From a bacterium HR33 (GTDB taxonomy: Bacteria > Gemmatimonadota > Gemmatimonadetes > Gemmatimonadales > GWC2-71-9), in assembly GCA_002923375.1 (NCBI GenBank), contig BEIJ01000002.1, forward strand, positions 496,001 to 560,000: a stretch of 64,000 bases of DNA. The letters are read 5' to 3'. The position numbers and the translations under genes are program-made. Numbering within the stretch: position 1 is the first letter of the stretch; the number at the start of each line of letters is the position of its first letter. Shown in pieces: positions 37,751 through 45,902 of the stretch. The notes under the pieces are model-generated. The model was not told the origin of the DNA. It saw nothing but the letters and a program-made list of their open reading frames with translations, and ran no database searches.

Positions 37751-38521
37751 TTGATCGATCTCAACGGAAGAGCTGCGCTGGTGACCGGCGGATCGCGCGG
37801 TATCGGAGCCGCTACGGCGGTGATGCTGGCGGAAGCGGGAGCCGATGTCGCGTTGACTTATCGCACGCGCAAAGAAGACGCGGAGCGGGTGGCGCGGAGG
37901 ATCGAAGGGTTGGGAAGGCGGGCGATTTGTCTTGCCGCCGATCTTTCCCGCAAAGAGGATTGCGAGGAGGTGGTCAGGCGCACGGTCGAGGCTTTCGGGC
38001 GGCTGGACATCTTCGTAGCCAACGCGGGGATCTGGCCTCCGGACGACGTACCCGTATCGGAGATGAGCGACGAGCAGTGGCGGACCACCATGGCCACCAA
38101 TCTGGACTCGGTCTTTTACGGCACCCGGGCGGCGCTTCGGGTCATGCGGCCCAAGAGCGGAGCGCGGATCGTGATCGTCTCCAGCACCGCGGGACAGCGG
38201 GGCGAAGCGTTCCATGCGGATTATGCCGCTACCAAGGGAGCGCTGATTTCTTTCGTAAAGTCGGTTGCGGTGGAGGTGGCCAAGGACGATATCACGGTGA
38301 ACGCGGTAGCTCCCGGCTGGGTGGACACCGAGATGTCCCAGAAACCTTACGAGCGGGACGGCGGCGCCGGCCGCAGAGAGATCGAGCGGAGCATACCGCT
38401 GGGCCGGATAGCGAGTGCGGAGGATGTAGCGGGACCGATCGTCTTTCTCTGTTCTTCTCTCGCCCGTCACATCACCGGCGAGATCTTGAACGTGAACGGC
38501 GGAAGCGTGTTGTGCGGATAG
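37745..38521 (+). CDS. Short-chain dehydrogenase/reductase (FabG-like)
   Basis: Classical SDR of 258 residues: cofactor motif GGSRGIGAA, structural NAG (FVANAGIW), catalytic Ser in IVSSTAG and Tyr/Lys in YAATKGAL, and a C-terminal GEILNVNGGSV. It resembles 3-oxoacyl-ACP reductases, but no other fatty-acid gene is adjacent, so the substrate is open. The GTG in the second copy of the 29-bp repeat is taken as the start because it gives MSLIDLNGRAALVTGG, the normal family N-terminus. The stop overlaps the oxidase gene. Confidence 0.88.
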   Translation: MSLIDLNGRAALVTGGSRGIGAATAVMLAEAGADVALTYRTRKEDAERVARRIEGLGRRAICLAADLSRKEDCEEVVRRTVEAFGRLDIFVANAGIWPPDDVPVSEMSDEQWRTTMATNLDSVFYGTRAALRVMRPKSGARIVIVSSTAGQRGEAFHADYAATKGALISFVKSVAVEVAKDDITVNAVAPGWVDTEMSQKPYERDGGAGRREIERSIPLGRIASAEDVAGPIVFLCSSLARHITGEILNVNGGSVLCG

Positions 38522-39741
38522 GCGGCGCGAGCGAAGTTTGCGATTTTCTGGTGATCGGGGGAGGGATTATCGGTATCGCCACGGCGCTGGAGCTCAAGCG
38601 CCGTTTTCCGGATTGCGCGGTAACGGTGATCGAGAAGGAGGCGCGCTGCGGCTTGCACGCCAGCGGGCGGAACAGCGGGGTGCTGCACGCGGGATTCTAC
38701 TACACGGCGGACTCGCTGAAGGCTCGTTTTACCCGGGAGGGGAACCGGGAACTTACCGAGTTTTGCCTGGAGCGCGGCTTGCCGTTGAACCGCTGCGGCA
38801 AGTTGGTGGTGGCCCGGGACGAGTCCGAGCTTGCGGGGTTGGACGAGTTGTTGCGCCGGGGGCGGGCTAACGGGGTGACCCTGGAATGCCTGAGCGCGGA
38901 AGAGGCGCGGCGGATCGAGCCCCGGGTGAAGACGTTCGAGCGGGCTTTGTTTTCGCCCAACACCTCGACGGTGGATCCCAAGGCGGTGCTGGAGGCGCTG
39001 CTCCGGGACGCGGCCTCCTCAGGGGTGGCGATCCGTACCGGGGTCGAGTACCGGGGCCGCTGGGACGGCGGGGTGATTACCAGCGGCGGCAAGCTCTCCG
39101 CCGGATACGTGGTAAACGCCGCGGGGCTTTACGCCGATCGGGTAGCCTTGGATTTCGGTTTTTCGGAGCAGTACCGGATTCTGCCGTTCAAAGGGGTCTA
39201 TCTCTACGCCGATCCGGGCGAGAGTTTGCGGGTCCATGTCTATCCCGTTCCCGATCTCCGCAACCCGTTCCTCGGCGTTCATTTCACGGTGACGGTGGAC
39301 GGGCGGGTGAAAATCGGCCCCACGGCGATACCGGCGTTCTGGCGGGAGCATTACCGCGGTTTGGAGAACTTCAAGTTGCGCGAGTCGCTGGAGATCTTGC
39401 GGCGGGAGGCGGGCTTGTTCTTGCGCAACGATTTCGGGTTCCGGTGGCTGGCGCTGAGCGAGATCCGAAAATATTTCCGGCAGCATCTGGTGCGGCTGGC
39501 GTCAGAGTTGGTGGAGGGGGTGGACCAGCGGCGCTACCGGCACTGGGGGGAGAGCGGGATTCGGGCTCAGCTTTTGGACCTGAAGGCGCGGAAGTTGGAA
39601 ATGGATTTCCGGCTGGAAGGAGACGATCGCTCCTTTCACGTGCTCAACGCGGTCTCGCCGGCTTTTACCTGCGCGTTTCCTTTCAGCCGCTACGTGGTCG
39701 ATAGGATCGCCGGACTGCTGAACGGGCCGGCCGTGACGTGA
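38512..39741 (+). CDS. lhgO: FAD-dependent oxidase, L-2-hydroxyglutarate oxidase-like
   Basis: DAO-fold flavoprotein of 409 residues with FAD-binding VIGGGIIGIATALEL near the N-terminus, the family motif HASGRNSGVLHAGFYY, SPNTSTVDPKAVLEALLRDA and a C-terminal HWGESGIRAQLLD. These match L-2-hydroxyglutarate oxidases, which remove a by-product of malate and lactate dehydrogenases. The GTG at 38512, overlapping the SDR gene by 10 bp, gives a normal N-terminus; upstream in-frame codons belong to the SDR region. Confidence 0.85.
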   Translation: MRIGGASEVCDFLVIGGGIIGIATALELKRRFPDCAVTVIEKEARCGLHASGRNSGVLHAGFYYTADSLKARFTREGNRELTEFCLERGLPLNRCGKLVVARDESELAGLDELLRRGRANGVTLECLSAEEARRIEPRVKTFERALFSPNTSTVDPKAVLEALLRDAASSGVAIRTGVEYRGRWDGGVITSGGKLSAGYVVNAAGLYADRVALDFGFSEQYRILPFKGVYLYADPGESLRVHVYPVPDLRNPFLGVHFTVTVDGRVKIGPTAIPAFWREHYRGLENFKLRESLEILRREAGLFLRNDFGFRWLALSEIRKYFRQHLVRLASELVEGVDQRRYRHWGESGIRAQLLDLKARKLEMDFRLEGDDRSFHVLNAVSPAFTCAFPFSRYVVDRIAGLLNGPAVT

Positions 39742-39804
39742 CGCCCGCGGGAGGCTTGCGGCAGCGCCGAATCTGGAGGGCTTGGCGATGGTGCGGATCT
39801 GGCG

Positions 39805-39888
39805 GCGGCAATCAAGGCGGGAATCAAGGCTGCGACCGGGGCGGGGATCAAGGCGGCGATCAGGGCGGGAATCGAGGCGGCAATTGAA
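39805..39888 (+). repeat. 12-bp tandem repeat array (seven units) upstream of cca
   Basis: Seven degenerate copies of GCGGGAATCAAG fill the sequence up to the first base of the cca ATG. One frame would read repeated Ala-Ala-Ile-Lys units, but no start serves it. No promoter is clear in the 146-bp gap between lhgO and cca. Confidence 0.8.
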
Positions 39889-41111
39889 TGGATAAAGCGC
39901 GCGTCGGGCGCGGCGAACTGCGCACTCCGGAACTGCGCATTCCGGACGAGGTGTTGCGGATCGCCCGCAGGTTGGAAGAGGCGGGTTACGAGACCTGGTG
40001 TGTGGGCGGGGCGATTCGGGACAACCTTTTGGGGATTCCCAACGCCGATTTCGATCTGGCGACCGCCGCGCCGCCCGAGGTGGTGCGCAAGCTCTTTCGG
40101 CGCACCGTTCCGGTGGGGATCGAGCACGGGACCGTGGCGGTGCTGGATCGGAATAGGCAACCTCACGAGGTGACCACGTTCAGGCGGGATGTGGTCACCG
40201 ACGGCCGGCATGCGGTGGTGGAGTTCGGCGCCAGTTTGGAAGAGGATCTGGCGCGGCGGGACTTCACGGTGAACGCCATCGCCTATCATCCGCTGAGGAA
40301 AGAGTGGCGGGACCCGTTCGGCGGGCGGGAGGATCTCGAAGCGGGTTTGCTGCGCGCGGTAGGCGATCCGGATCAGCGGTTCCGGGAGGATTACTTGCGG
40401 ATCTTGCGGCTGCTCCGGTTCGCCGCGCGGTTCGGGTTCAAGATCGATCCCGCTACTTGGGAGGCGGCGCGGCGCAACGCCGGCGGTTTGCGGTTGCTTT
40501 CGGCGGAGCGGGTGCGGGACGAGTGGTTCAAGGGTCTGGAGAGCGCGGAGCGGCCGTCGGAACTGGTGCGGTTGTGGCGCGATGTGGGGGCGGTGCCGAT
40601 CTGGCTTCCGGAGCTGGGAGACGCAAGCCGGGACGCCGTGCTGGACCGCTTTGCTTCCCGGGATCCGGTGCTGATGACGGCGTATCTTTCTTCCGATCCG
40701 GCTGCGACGCTGGAGCGGTTGCGCTGTTCCAATGCGGCGATCGATCGGGGCCGGAGGATCGGAGAGCATCGGGGTGATTGGCCGGACCTTGCTTCCGGTG
40801 CGAGTGTGAGGCGCTGGATGTCGCGGGTGGGTTCCGCGGTGGACGATCTCTTGGCGATCGCGGCGGCGGAGGGGAGGGAGGGGGCCGCTGAGTTGGTTGC
40901 GGCGGTGGGCGAAGTGCGCCGTTCGGGGGCTCCCCTTTCGGTTTCCGATCTCGCGGTAAACGGGCGCGATCTCATGCAAGCGGGGGTTCCTCAGGGGCCG
41001 GAAGTGGGGCGCATGTTGCGCCGGCTTTTGGACCGGGTGCTGGAAGACCCCTCGGCGAATACCCGGGAGGAGTTGTTGCGGATGGTGCGAGAAGAGTACG
41101 GGAAGGGGTGA
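39888..41111 (+). CDS. cca: CCA tRNA nucleotidyltransferase / poly(A) polymerase family
   Basis: Class II nucleotidyltransferase, 407 residues. Head-domain signatures are VGGAIRDNLLGIPNADFDLA (with the GG and DxD pair), TFRRDVVTDGR, RRDFTVNAIAY and REDYLRILRLLRFAARFGF. A helical tail of about 180 residues follows. No HD domain is obvious, so it could be CCA-adding or poly(A) polymerase; the two cannot be told apart by eye. The ATG directly follows the 12-bp repeat array, with no obvious ribosome site other than repeat units. Confidence 0.88.
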   Translation: MDKARVGRGELRTPELRIPDEVLRIARRLEEAGYETWCVGGAIRDNLLGIPNADFDLATAAPPEVVRKLFRRTVPVGIEHGTVAVLDRNRQPHEVTTFRRDVVTDGRHAVVEFGASLEEDLARRDFTVNAIAYHPLRKEWRDPFGGREDLEAGLLRAVGDPDQRFREDYLRILRLLRFAARFGFKIDPATWEAARRNAGGLRLLSAERVRDEWFKGLESAERPSELVRLWRDVGAVPIWLPELGDASRDAVLDRFASRDPVLMTAYLSSDPAATLERLRCSNAAIDRGRRIGEHRGDWPDLASGASVRRWMSRVGSAVDDLLAIAAAEGREGAAELVAAVGEVRRSGAPLSVSDLAVNGRDLMQAGVPQGPEVGRMLRRLLDRVLEDPSANTREELLRMVREEYGKG

Positions 41112-41833
41112 TGAGCGCGGCGTTGTGGTACGCCTTGGCTGCGGCGGTGGGGAACGTGTTGGGGGGAGTAGCGGTGGCGCGCAGTGCCAGGGCGAGTCTC
41201 CGGTTCATCGAAGGGTTGGTGGCCTTCGGTGCCGGTTTCATGCTGGCGGTGGCGGTAGTCGAGCTTTTGCCCGAGGCGCTCTCGCGCGGCGGTGGGGAGG
41301 CGGCGGCGGTGGTCTTTGCGGGCTATTTGCTGGTGCATTTGGCCCAGCATACGGCGATCGAGCATTTCCATTTTGGTGAGGAGACGCATGCGGTGGCTCC
41401 GGGTGCTGCGGTAGCGGCGCTGGTGGGGCTTTCGATTCACACGTTTTTCGACGGGGTGGCCATCGCCAGCGGTTTTGCGGTGAGCGGGGAGTTGGGGATC
41501 TTGGTTTTTCTCGCGGTTTTGCTGCACAAGTTGCCGGAGGGGGTGAGCATTTCGAGTTTGCAGTTGGCGGTAGGGGGGAGCGCGCGGCGGGCGGTGGGTG
41601 CGGCATCGGTGTTGGGCTTGGCGACGGTGGCGGGTGTGCTGTTGACCGGCGGGGTGGCGTTTCTTGCGGCGCACGGTTTGGCGTTGTCGGCGGGGGTGAC
41701 GCTGTACGTGGGGGCGTCGAATCTGGTGCCCGAGTTTCAGGCTAAGCCCGGGTGGCGGTTGCCGCTCGCGTTTTTTGGCGGGGCGGGGATGTTTTTCTTG
41801 ACGCGCGAGCTGTTGCGGGCGGTTGCGGGGTAG
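41111..41833 (+). CDS. ZIP-family metal transporter
   Basis: A 240-residue membrane protein with about seven or eight helices. Metal-site signatures of the GufA/ZIP family are HTFFDGVAIASGF and HKLPEGVS, plus a His-rich HTAIEHFHFGEETHA loop between helices. It probably takes up zinc or another divalent metal. The ATG overlaps the cca stop (TGATG); GTG 41108 is an alternative. It is the last gene before the accessory segment. Confidence 0.9.
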   Translation: MSAALWYALAAAVGNVLGGVAVARSARASLRFIEGLVAFGAGFMLAVAVVELLPEALSRGGGEAAAVVFAGYLLVHLAQHTAIEHFHFGEETHAVAPGAAVAALVGLSIHTFFDGVAIASGFAVSGELGILVFLAVLLHKLPEGVSISSLQLAVGGSARRAVGAASVLGLATVAGVLLTGGVAFLAAHGLALSAGVTLYVGASNLVPEFQAKPGWRLPLAFFGGAGMFFLTRELLRAVAG

Positions 41834-42160
41834 GGCGGCTGGTCCGTGCGGGGCGGAGCTTGCCCGGAGCGACCCCCGCGCCGCGTGGCGTCGCTTACGC
41901 CGGGGCTACACGGGCGCCCTTCGCGAGCCCCCACCGCGTGCCGTCTAAAAATCGGTGGTGTGCTGCCCAGGCCGGGCGAGCACTCGGTTGTTGCCAGGCC
42001 GCGCGGGCACTCCGTTGAGTGGCCAGTGGGTGTCTCCGCGGGACATATCTACAGTCATTGATATGTCCCGAACGGGGACATGTTCCGAACGGGCACACTG
42101 GGGGTGCTGCGGTGATGCGGCGTAAGAGGGCTGTCGCACTAGCGCAGTCCGCAGGCCTCA
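41834..42160. other. Non-coding stretch with palindromic repeat, start of accessory region
   Basis: 327 bp after the ZIP gene with no supported gene. It holds a GC-rich segment resembling the 3' flank of rarA (both contain GCCCGGAGCG followed by a C-run and CGCGCC) and repeat copy A. Confidence 0.6.
42026..42097 (+). repeat. Palindromic repeat copy A (ACATATC/GATATGT family)
   Basis: Perfect 11-bp stem CGGGACATATC (42039-42049) and GATATGTCCCG (42060-42070) with a 10-nt loop, followed by a degenerate half copy GGGGACATGTTCC. Copies B (45271-45315) and C (45391-45445) share the loop TCATTGATATGT. Confidence 0.85.
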
Positions 42161-42557
42161 CTAGGTGTCCCGATCAGCCGTTCCAGCAGCCGTTCCGCCA
42201 TACTCGACATACAGCCGCCAGGCGTAACGCCGGCGGTTTTCGAGATCGCCGGGATTCCCTATCAACGGCTTACCGTCCCGCAGGATATGCCAGGCGAGCA
42301 GCGGGTCGGCTCGGTGCAGGAAGACCAAATCGATCTCGTGGCCGGGGAAGAGGCGGTGAAGATCGGCTATGAGGTCGACAGCAATGTCGCGCCCACCGCT
42401 CGGGTTGGTGCAATAAGACGGCCAGGTCGAGATCGCTGGAAGAGTGAATCGTATTCTTGGCGTACGAGCCGTGAAGCAAGAGGAGTCGGATTTGGTAGCG
42501 ATCGGCCAGGCCCGCCAGTGCCTGGGGGTCGGGCACCCTGAGCGATTGGGTCGGCAT
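42161..42557 (-). pseudogene. Frameshifted MNT-type nucleotidyltransferase (antitoxin-like)
   Basis: Reading leftward from ATG 42557, the first half encodes LRVPDPQALAGLADRYQIRL and the nucleotidyltransferase motif GSYAKNTIHSSSDLDLAVLL. Near 42405 the frame breaks, and the homologous continuation is in another frame: GRDIAVDLIADLHRLFPGHE, IDLVFLHRADPLLAWHIL, then to a stop at 42161. Together they would make a MntA/MNT-type protein of about 130 residues, which in HEPN-MNT systems neutralises a HEPN RNase toxin. No HEPN gene is next to it. One-base loss or gain is the simplest explanation; a sequencing error is possible. Confidence 0.75.
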
Positions 42558-42703
42558 AAGCGTTACAATCGTATAGCGAGTGGCGGTGCGGGGGAAGGTC
42601 GGTGTGGAGGTCGCAAACCCGACGATCAGCTTGGCGTCCCAGGATTCCGTGATGCTCCGGCTCGGGGATCCGCAAAGAGGAAGCCAAACCCGGCTGAACG
42701 CAG

Positions 42704-42709
42704 TACTAT
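42704..42709 (+). promoter_or_regulatory. Possible -10 box of rarA
   Basis: TACTAT, with a weak AAGCCA 17 bp upstream. The transcript would begin near 42716, 8 nt before the TTG candidate start of rarA. Confidence 0.35.
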
Positions 42710-42723
42710 TCTTACTGTTACCG

Positions 42724-44127
42724 TTGCAGGGTGGGGCACAGCTGAAGGACCCGTCTCTCTTCGAAACCGCCGCATCGGGCAGGCGCCCGCTGGCCGATCG
42801 CATGCGCCCGCGGACGCTGGAGGAGTTCGTAGGCCAGGAACATCTCCTGGCGCCCGGCAAGCCGCTCCGCCGGGCGATCGAGCGCGGCGAAGTACACTCC
42901 ATGGTCCTGTGGGGACCGCCCGGATCGGGCAAGACCACGCTCGCCTATCTGATCGCCCGCTACAGCGATCGCCACTTCGAACCGTTCAGCGCCGTGACCG
43001 AAGGGGTGCAGCGGGTGCGCGAGATCATTGAACAGGCGCAGCAGCGGCTCCGCTACGAAGGCCGCGGCACCATTCTCTTCTGCGACGAGATCCACCGCTT
43101 CAACAAAGCGCAGCAGGACGCCTTTCTGCCGTGGGTCGAACGCGGGGTGATCACTCTGATCGGCGCCACCACGGAAAACCCCAGCTTCGAGCTCACGCCG
43201 CCGCTGCTTTCGCGCCTTGCGGTCTACGTGCTCGAGCCGCTTGCTCCGGAGCACATCCGCCGGATACTGGATCGCGCCCTCAAAGAGGGCGACCCCGAAG
43301 CGCCGCCGGACGCGGAACCGTTGCTCGCCGAAGATGCGCTCGAAGCGCTGGTGCGCTACGCCGACGGCGATGCCCGGCGCGCCCTCAACGCTCTGGAGGC
43401 GGTGCTGTTCCATGCGCGCCGGCGCCGGGTGGCAGAAGCGGCCGCAAAAGCGGAGAGAAGAGCACCTCCTCTTTCAGCGGCGGACGTGGAAGAGATCCTG
43501 GCCAAGCGCCTCCCGCGTTACGACAAAGCCGGCGAGGAGCACTTCAATCTCATTTCGGCGCTGCACAAGGCGGTGCGGGGATCGGACGTGGAGGGTGCGC
43601 TCTACTGGCTCGCCCGGATGATCGCGGGTGGAGAGGATCCCTTGTACATCGCGCGGCGGCTGGTGCGGATCGCGAGCGAGGATATAGGGCTGGCGGATCC
43701 GCGCGCCCTTTCGGTGGCGCTGGCGGCCAAGGATGCCTATCACTTTTTGGGATCGCCCGAGGGCGAGTTGGCGCTGGCGGAGGCGGTGATCTATCTGGCG
43801 ACGGCGCCCAAGTCCAACCGGGTGTATGAGGCGTGGTCCGAGGCGGTGGAAGCGGCGCGGGAGCATCCCGCCGAGCCGGTGCCGCTTCATATTCGAAACG
43901 CTCCCACGCCGTTGTTGGAGAAGTTGGGTTACGGTGCCGGTTATCGTTACGATCACGCCGAGCCCCATGCGCTGGCTGCGGGCCAGGAGTATTTGCCCGA
44001 GGGGTTGCGCGGCGCGAAGTGGTATCGGCCCAGCGATCGGGGGTACGAGAAGAAGGTGGCGGAGCGGATTGCGTGGTGGGAGGAGTTGAAGCGGCGCGCG
44101 TCGTCGGCGCCGGGCGAAAGCGGCTAG
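42724..44127 (+). CDS. rarA: Replication-associated recombination protein A (MgsA/RarA AAA+ ATPase)
   Basis: Clamp-loader-like ATPase acting at stalled forks. About 467 residues: N-terminal [21 protein letters not shown], Walker [10 protein letters not shown], Walker [21 protein letters not shown], sensor 1 [11 protein letters not shown], and a C-terminal tetramerisation region with [13 protein letters not shown] and KSNRVYEAW. The start is uncertain: TTG 42724 or CTG 42742 (preceded by AGGGTGGGG). Longer in-frame starts run into the pseudogene and lack family similarity. It is the only housekeeping-type gene inside the repeat-rich accessory segment. Confidence 0.92.
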   Translation: MQGGAQLKDPSLFETAASGRRPLADRMRPRTLEEFVGQEHLLAPGKPLRRAIERGEVHSMVLWGPPGSGKTTLAYLIARYSDRHFEPFSAVTEGVQRVREIIEQAQQRLRYEGRGTILFCDEIHRFNKAQQDAFLPWVERGVITLIGATTENPSFELTPPLLSRLAVYVLEPLAPEHIRRILDRALKEGDPEAPPDAEPLLAEDALEALVRYADGDARRALNALEAVLFHARRRRVAEAAAKAERRAPPLSAADVEEILAKRLPRYDKAGEEHFNLISALHKAVRGSDVEGALYWLARMIAGGEDPLYIARRLVRIASEDIGLADPRALSVALAAKDAYHFLGSPEGELALAEAVIYLATAPKSNRVYEAWSEAVEAAREHPAEPVPLHIRNAPTPLLEKLGYGAGYRYDHAEPHALAAGQEYLPEGLRGAKWYRPSDRGYEKKVAERIAWWEELKRRASSAPGESG

Positions 44128-44130
44128 CGG

Positions 44131-44150
44131 CCGGGCGAGAGCGCGCCCGG
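44131..44150. terminator. GC-rich hairpin between convergent rarA and coiled-coil gene
   Basis: CCGGGCG (44131-44137) pairs with CGCCCGG (44144-44150) across a 6-nt loop, 4 bp past the rarA stop. There is no T-run, so termination in either direction is only plausible. Confidence 0.4.
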
Positions 44151-44183
44151 AGCGCCCCCCGCGCCTGCACCGCTGCGGCAGTT

Positions 44184-45080
44184 CTATTCCAGAGCCTGTT
44201 CCCGCGGCGCGGCACCGCTCTCGGGCGAGAAGGTCCGCCCGTCCAGCACGCGCCACACGCCCATCTTCTGCGCCAACTCGTCGGCGGTGGGTTTGATCGC
44301 CTCTCCGGCCACCACCGCGGTTGCCGGTTTCGCCGTGCTCTTTGACAGAAGTTCTGCCCGGTGTGCCGCGCGGCGCACGTCGTCCTCGTCCACCGTGGCT
44401 GACACCTCCACCGCCAGAGCGGCATCGCTGCCGTCGTCCCGCCGGCGGCCGAAGGCCACCACATCGGCGTAGAGCAGTTCCCTGCGCTCGGCGCGGGAGA
44501 TCCGCCCCGCATCCACCGCTTCGTCCAAGATGCGGGGCAGCTCCTCGGCGTCCGGCACGTGCAGCCCTTTCAGCAGGTCGTCGAAGTAGGCTGGCGCCCG
44601 CTCCCGGTACCGCCGCTCGGTGCTCTCGCCCAACAGCCCGCCTACGCGGTCGGTAAGCCACCGCATCTGCCGGGCCAGAGCTGCCATTTCCCGAGCCATC
44701 TCGACTTGGGCTAGGGCTAACGCGTCCACCCGGGCGGTGAGCTCATCCATGCGGGCAGCCAGCGCGTCCACTCGGGCGGTGAGCTCATCCATGCGGGCAG
44801 CCAGCGCGTCCACTCGGGCGGTGAGCGCCTCGAGCCGCTGCTCGGTGCGGGTCTGGGCCTGGGCGAGCTCACCCACCCGGGCCGCCAGTGCGTCCACCCT
44901 GGCGGTGAGCGCCTCGAGCCGCTGCTCGGTTCGGGTCTGGGCCTGGGCGAGCTCCCGGAGGGCCTGGGGCAGGGCCAACATATCCTCCCCTAGGAGCACG
45001 CCCAGCAGCTCCGCCCGCCGCTCGGGCTCCTTGCCCAGCAGCCGAATCAGCTCGCGAAATTCCCGTACCGAAAACGCCAC
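44184..45080 (-). CDS. Coiled-coil protein with C-terminal PD-(D/E)XK-like domain (DUF3782 type)
   Basis: A 298-residue protein: a short helical N-terminus (1-42), a long coiled coil (about 43-145), and a C-terminal alpha/beta domain (about 150-285). The C-terminal domain shows the nuclease-like pattern YADVVAFGRR (Asp206) and LAVEVSATVDEDD (Glu225), with Ser where a Lys would be expected. The coiled coil is built from two 28-residue repeats (ELAQAQTRTEQRLEALTARV...) and 14-residue repeats (MDELTARVDALAAR). This organisation matches uncharacterised DUF3782/COG5493 proteins. DNA cleavage is not shown, and the missing Lys argues for caution. Confidence 0.7.
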   Translation of the reverse strand: MAFSVREFRELIRLLGKEPERRAELLGVLLGEDMLALPQALRELAQAQTRTEQRLEALTARVDALAARVGELAQAQTRTEQRLEALTARVDALAARMDELTARVDALAARMDELTARVDALALAQVEMAREMAALARQMRWLTDRVGGLLGESTERRYRERAPAYFDDLLKGLHVPDAEELPRILDEAVDAGRISRAERRELLYADVVAFGRRRDDGSDAALAVEVSATVDEDDVRRAAHRAELLSKSTAKPATAVVAGEAIKPTADELAQKMGVWRVLDGRTFSPESGAAPREQALE

Positions 45081-45126
45081 CGGTTACTCCGCCGTCGTCT
45101 GTCCGACAATATTTACTCCGCCACTA

Positions 45127-45190
45127 TTTACAATGTACGCTCGTTACAATGTACGCTCGGCTCCGCCAGTATTTACAATGTACGCTCGGC
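45127..45190 (+). repeat. Cluster of three TTACAATGTACGCTCG repeats
   Basis: Copies at 45127-45143, 45144-45161 and 45171-45190. The first two abut; the third is preceded by CCGCCAGTA and followed after 10 bp by ACCGAAAGATTGCGG, context shared with the copy at 46455. Confidence 0.9.
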
Positions 45191-45270
45191 CGGTGCATAA
45201 CCGAAAGATTGCGGTCCCTGATCGCTACCGGCAAACGGTGGCGGTGGGGATCCCGGACGGCGCCCTCCGC

Positions 45271-45315
45271 CGGACATATCGACACTCATTGATATGTTGC
45301 GAGTCGATATGTTGC
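45271..45315 (+). repeat. Palindromic repeat copy B
   Basis: CGGACATATC, loop GACACTCATT, GATATGTTGC, then a second GATATGTTGC after GAGTC. The stem is 7 bp (ACATATC/GATATGT). Related to copies A and C. Confidence 0.8.
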
Positions 45316-45390
45316 TAGAGGGTACGTCCTGTCTCTGGGTCAACTGTCCTCTCCCGCGCTAAGGAGAGGTTACCCATCGCTGTGGGGGTC

Positions 45391-45445
45391 TCCGGGGAAC
45401 ATATCTACGCTCATTGATATGTCCCGGAAGGATATGTCCCGGAAG
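45391..45445 (+). repeat. Palindromic repeat copy C with perfect 15-bp tandem
   Basis: GGGGAACATATC, loop TACGCTCATT, then two perfect head-to-tail copies of GATATGTCCCGGAAG (45416-45430 and 45431-45445). It matches copy A over most of its length. Confidence 0.85.
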
Positions 45446-45524
45446 CGACGTGGTCAGGCGGGCTTTGTCTCCGGACGGGCCAAGGTTCATGCTATCTTCA
45501 AGCACCAGTCGCGGAAGGACGTAG

Positions 45525-45902
45525 CTAGCTGCCGTCCGCCGGGCTCTCGCGGTAAACCCAGACGGCCTCGGGGGCGATGCTTTTTCTTCCCGGGGGCGGC
45601 GATTCCAGTGCCTGCCACTCCCGGACGGTGTACACCAGCACGTCCGCCGGTACCGGAAGGTCCGTGGCGTCGAAGGCGAGCGCCCGGCGGTGGGGTGGTT
45701 CGGGCGAGTCTCGCACTACGATCAGCAAATCGAGATTGCTCCCCGGACCCCAATCTCCCCGCGCGTAGGAACCGAAGTAGCCCACCCGCACTACCGCGTC
45801 GTTCCTGCCGGCTAGCTCCGCGGCCCAGGTTCGGGCTGCCCAGTCCACGGTCCCGGCGTCAGGCCACTTGAGGACGGGCGAACTCAAGGATCTCACGGGC
45901 AT
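45525..45902 (-). CDS. MNT-type nucleotidyltransferase, catalytic Asp replaced by Asn
   Basis: A 125-residue protein of the minimal nucleotidyltransferase family that forms the antitoxin half of HEPN-MNT pairs. The motif reads GYFGSYARGDWGPGSNLDLL, where the family has S-D-x-D; the first metal-binding Asp is Asn here, so adenylylation activity is doubtful. The ATG at 45902 lies inside the end of a shortened HEPN gene on the same strand (44-bp overlap). It may survive as a non-catalytic remnant. Confidence 0.75.
   Translation of the reverse strand: MPVRSLSSPVLKWPDAGTVDWAARTWAAELAGRNDAVVRVGYFGSYARGDWGPGSNLDLLIVVRDSPEPPHRRALAFDATDLPVPADVLVYTVREWQALESPPPGRKSIAPEAVWVYRESPADGS

Larger units (their letters stand above)
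45081..45524. other. Repeat-filled stretch without genes
   Basis: 444 bp with no supported gene. It holds three copies of the TTACAATGTACGCTCG repeat, palindromic repeat copies B and C, and short segments that may be 5' sequences of the coiled-coil gene. Confidence 0.65.

Noticed and set aside
37738-38511. Oxidase gene extended upstream as a fusion with the SDR
   Set aside because: The upstream codons lie in a different frame from the SDR gene and encode Arg/Gly-rich shadow sequence; GTG 38512 gives the normal start.
39805-39888. CRISPR-like array
   Set aside because: Units are 12 bp with no spacers; it is a simple tandem repeat.
42580-42723. N-terminal extension of RarA from GTG 42580
   Set aside because: These codons have no similarity to the family N-terminus and lie upstream of the likely promoter at 42704.
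45127-45190. CRISPR-like repeats
   Set aside because: Repeats are 16-19 bp, unevenly spaced, with no equal-sized spacers and no cas genes.
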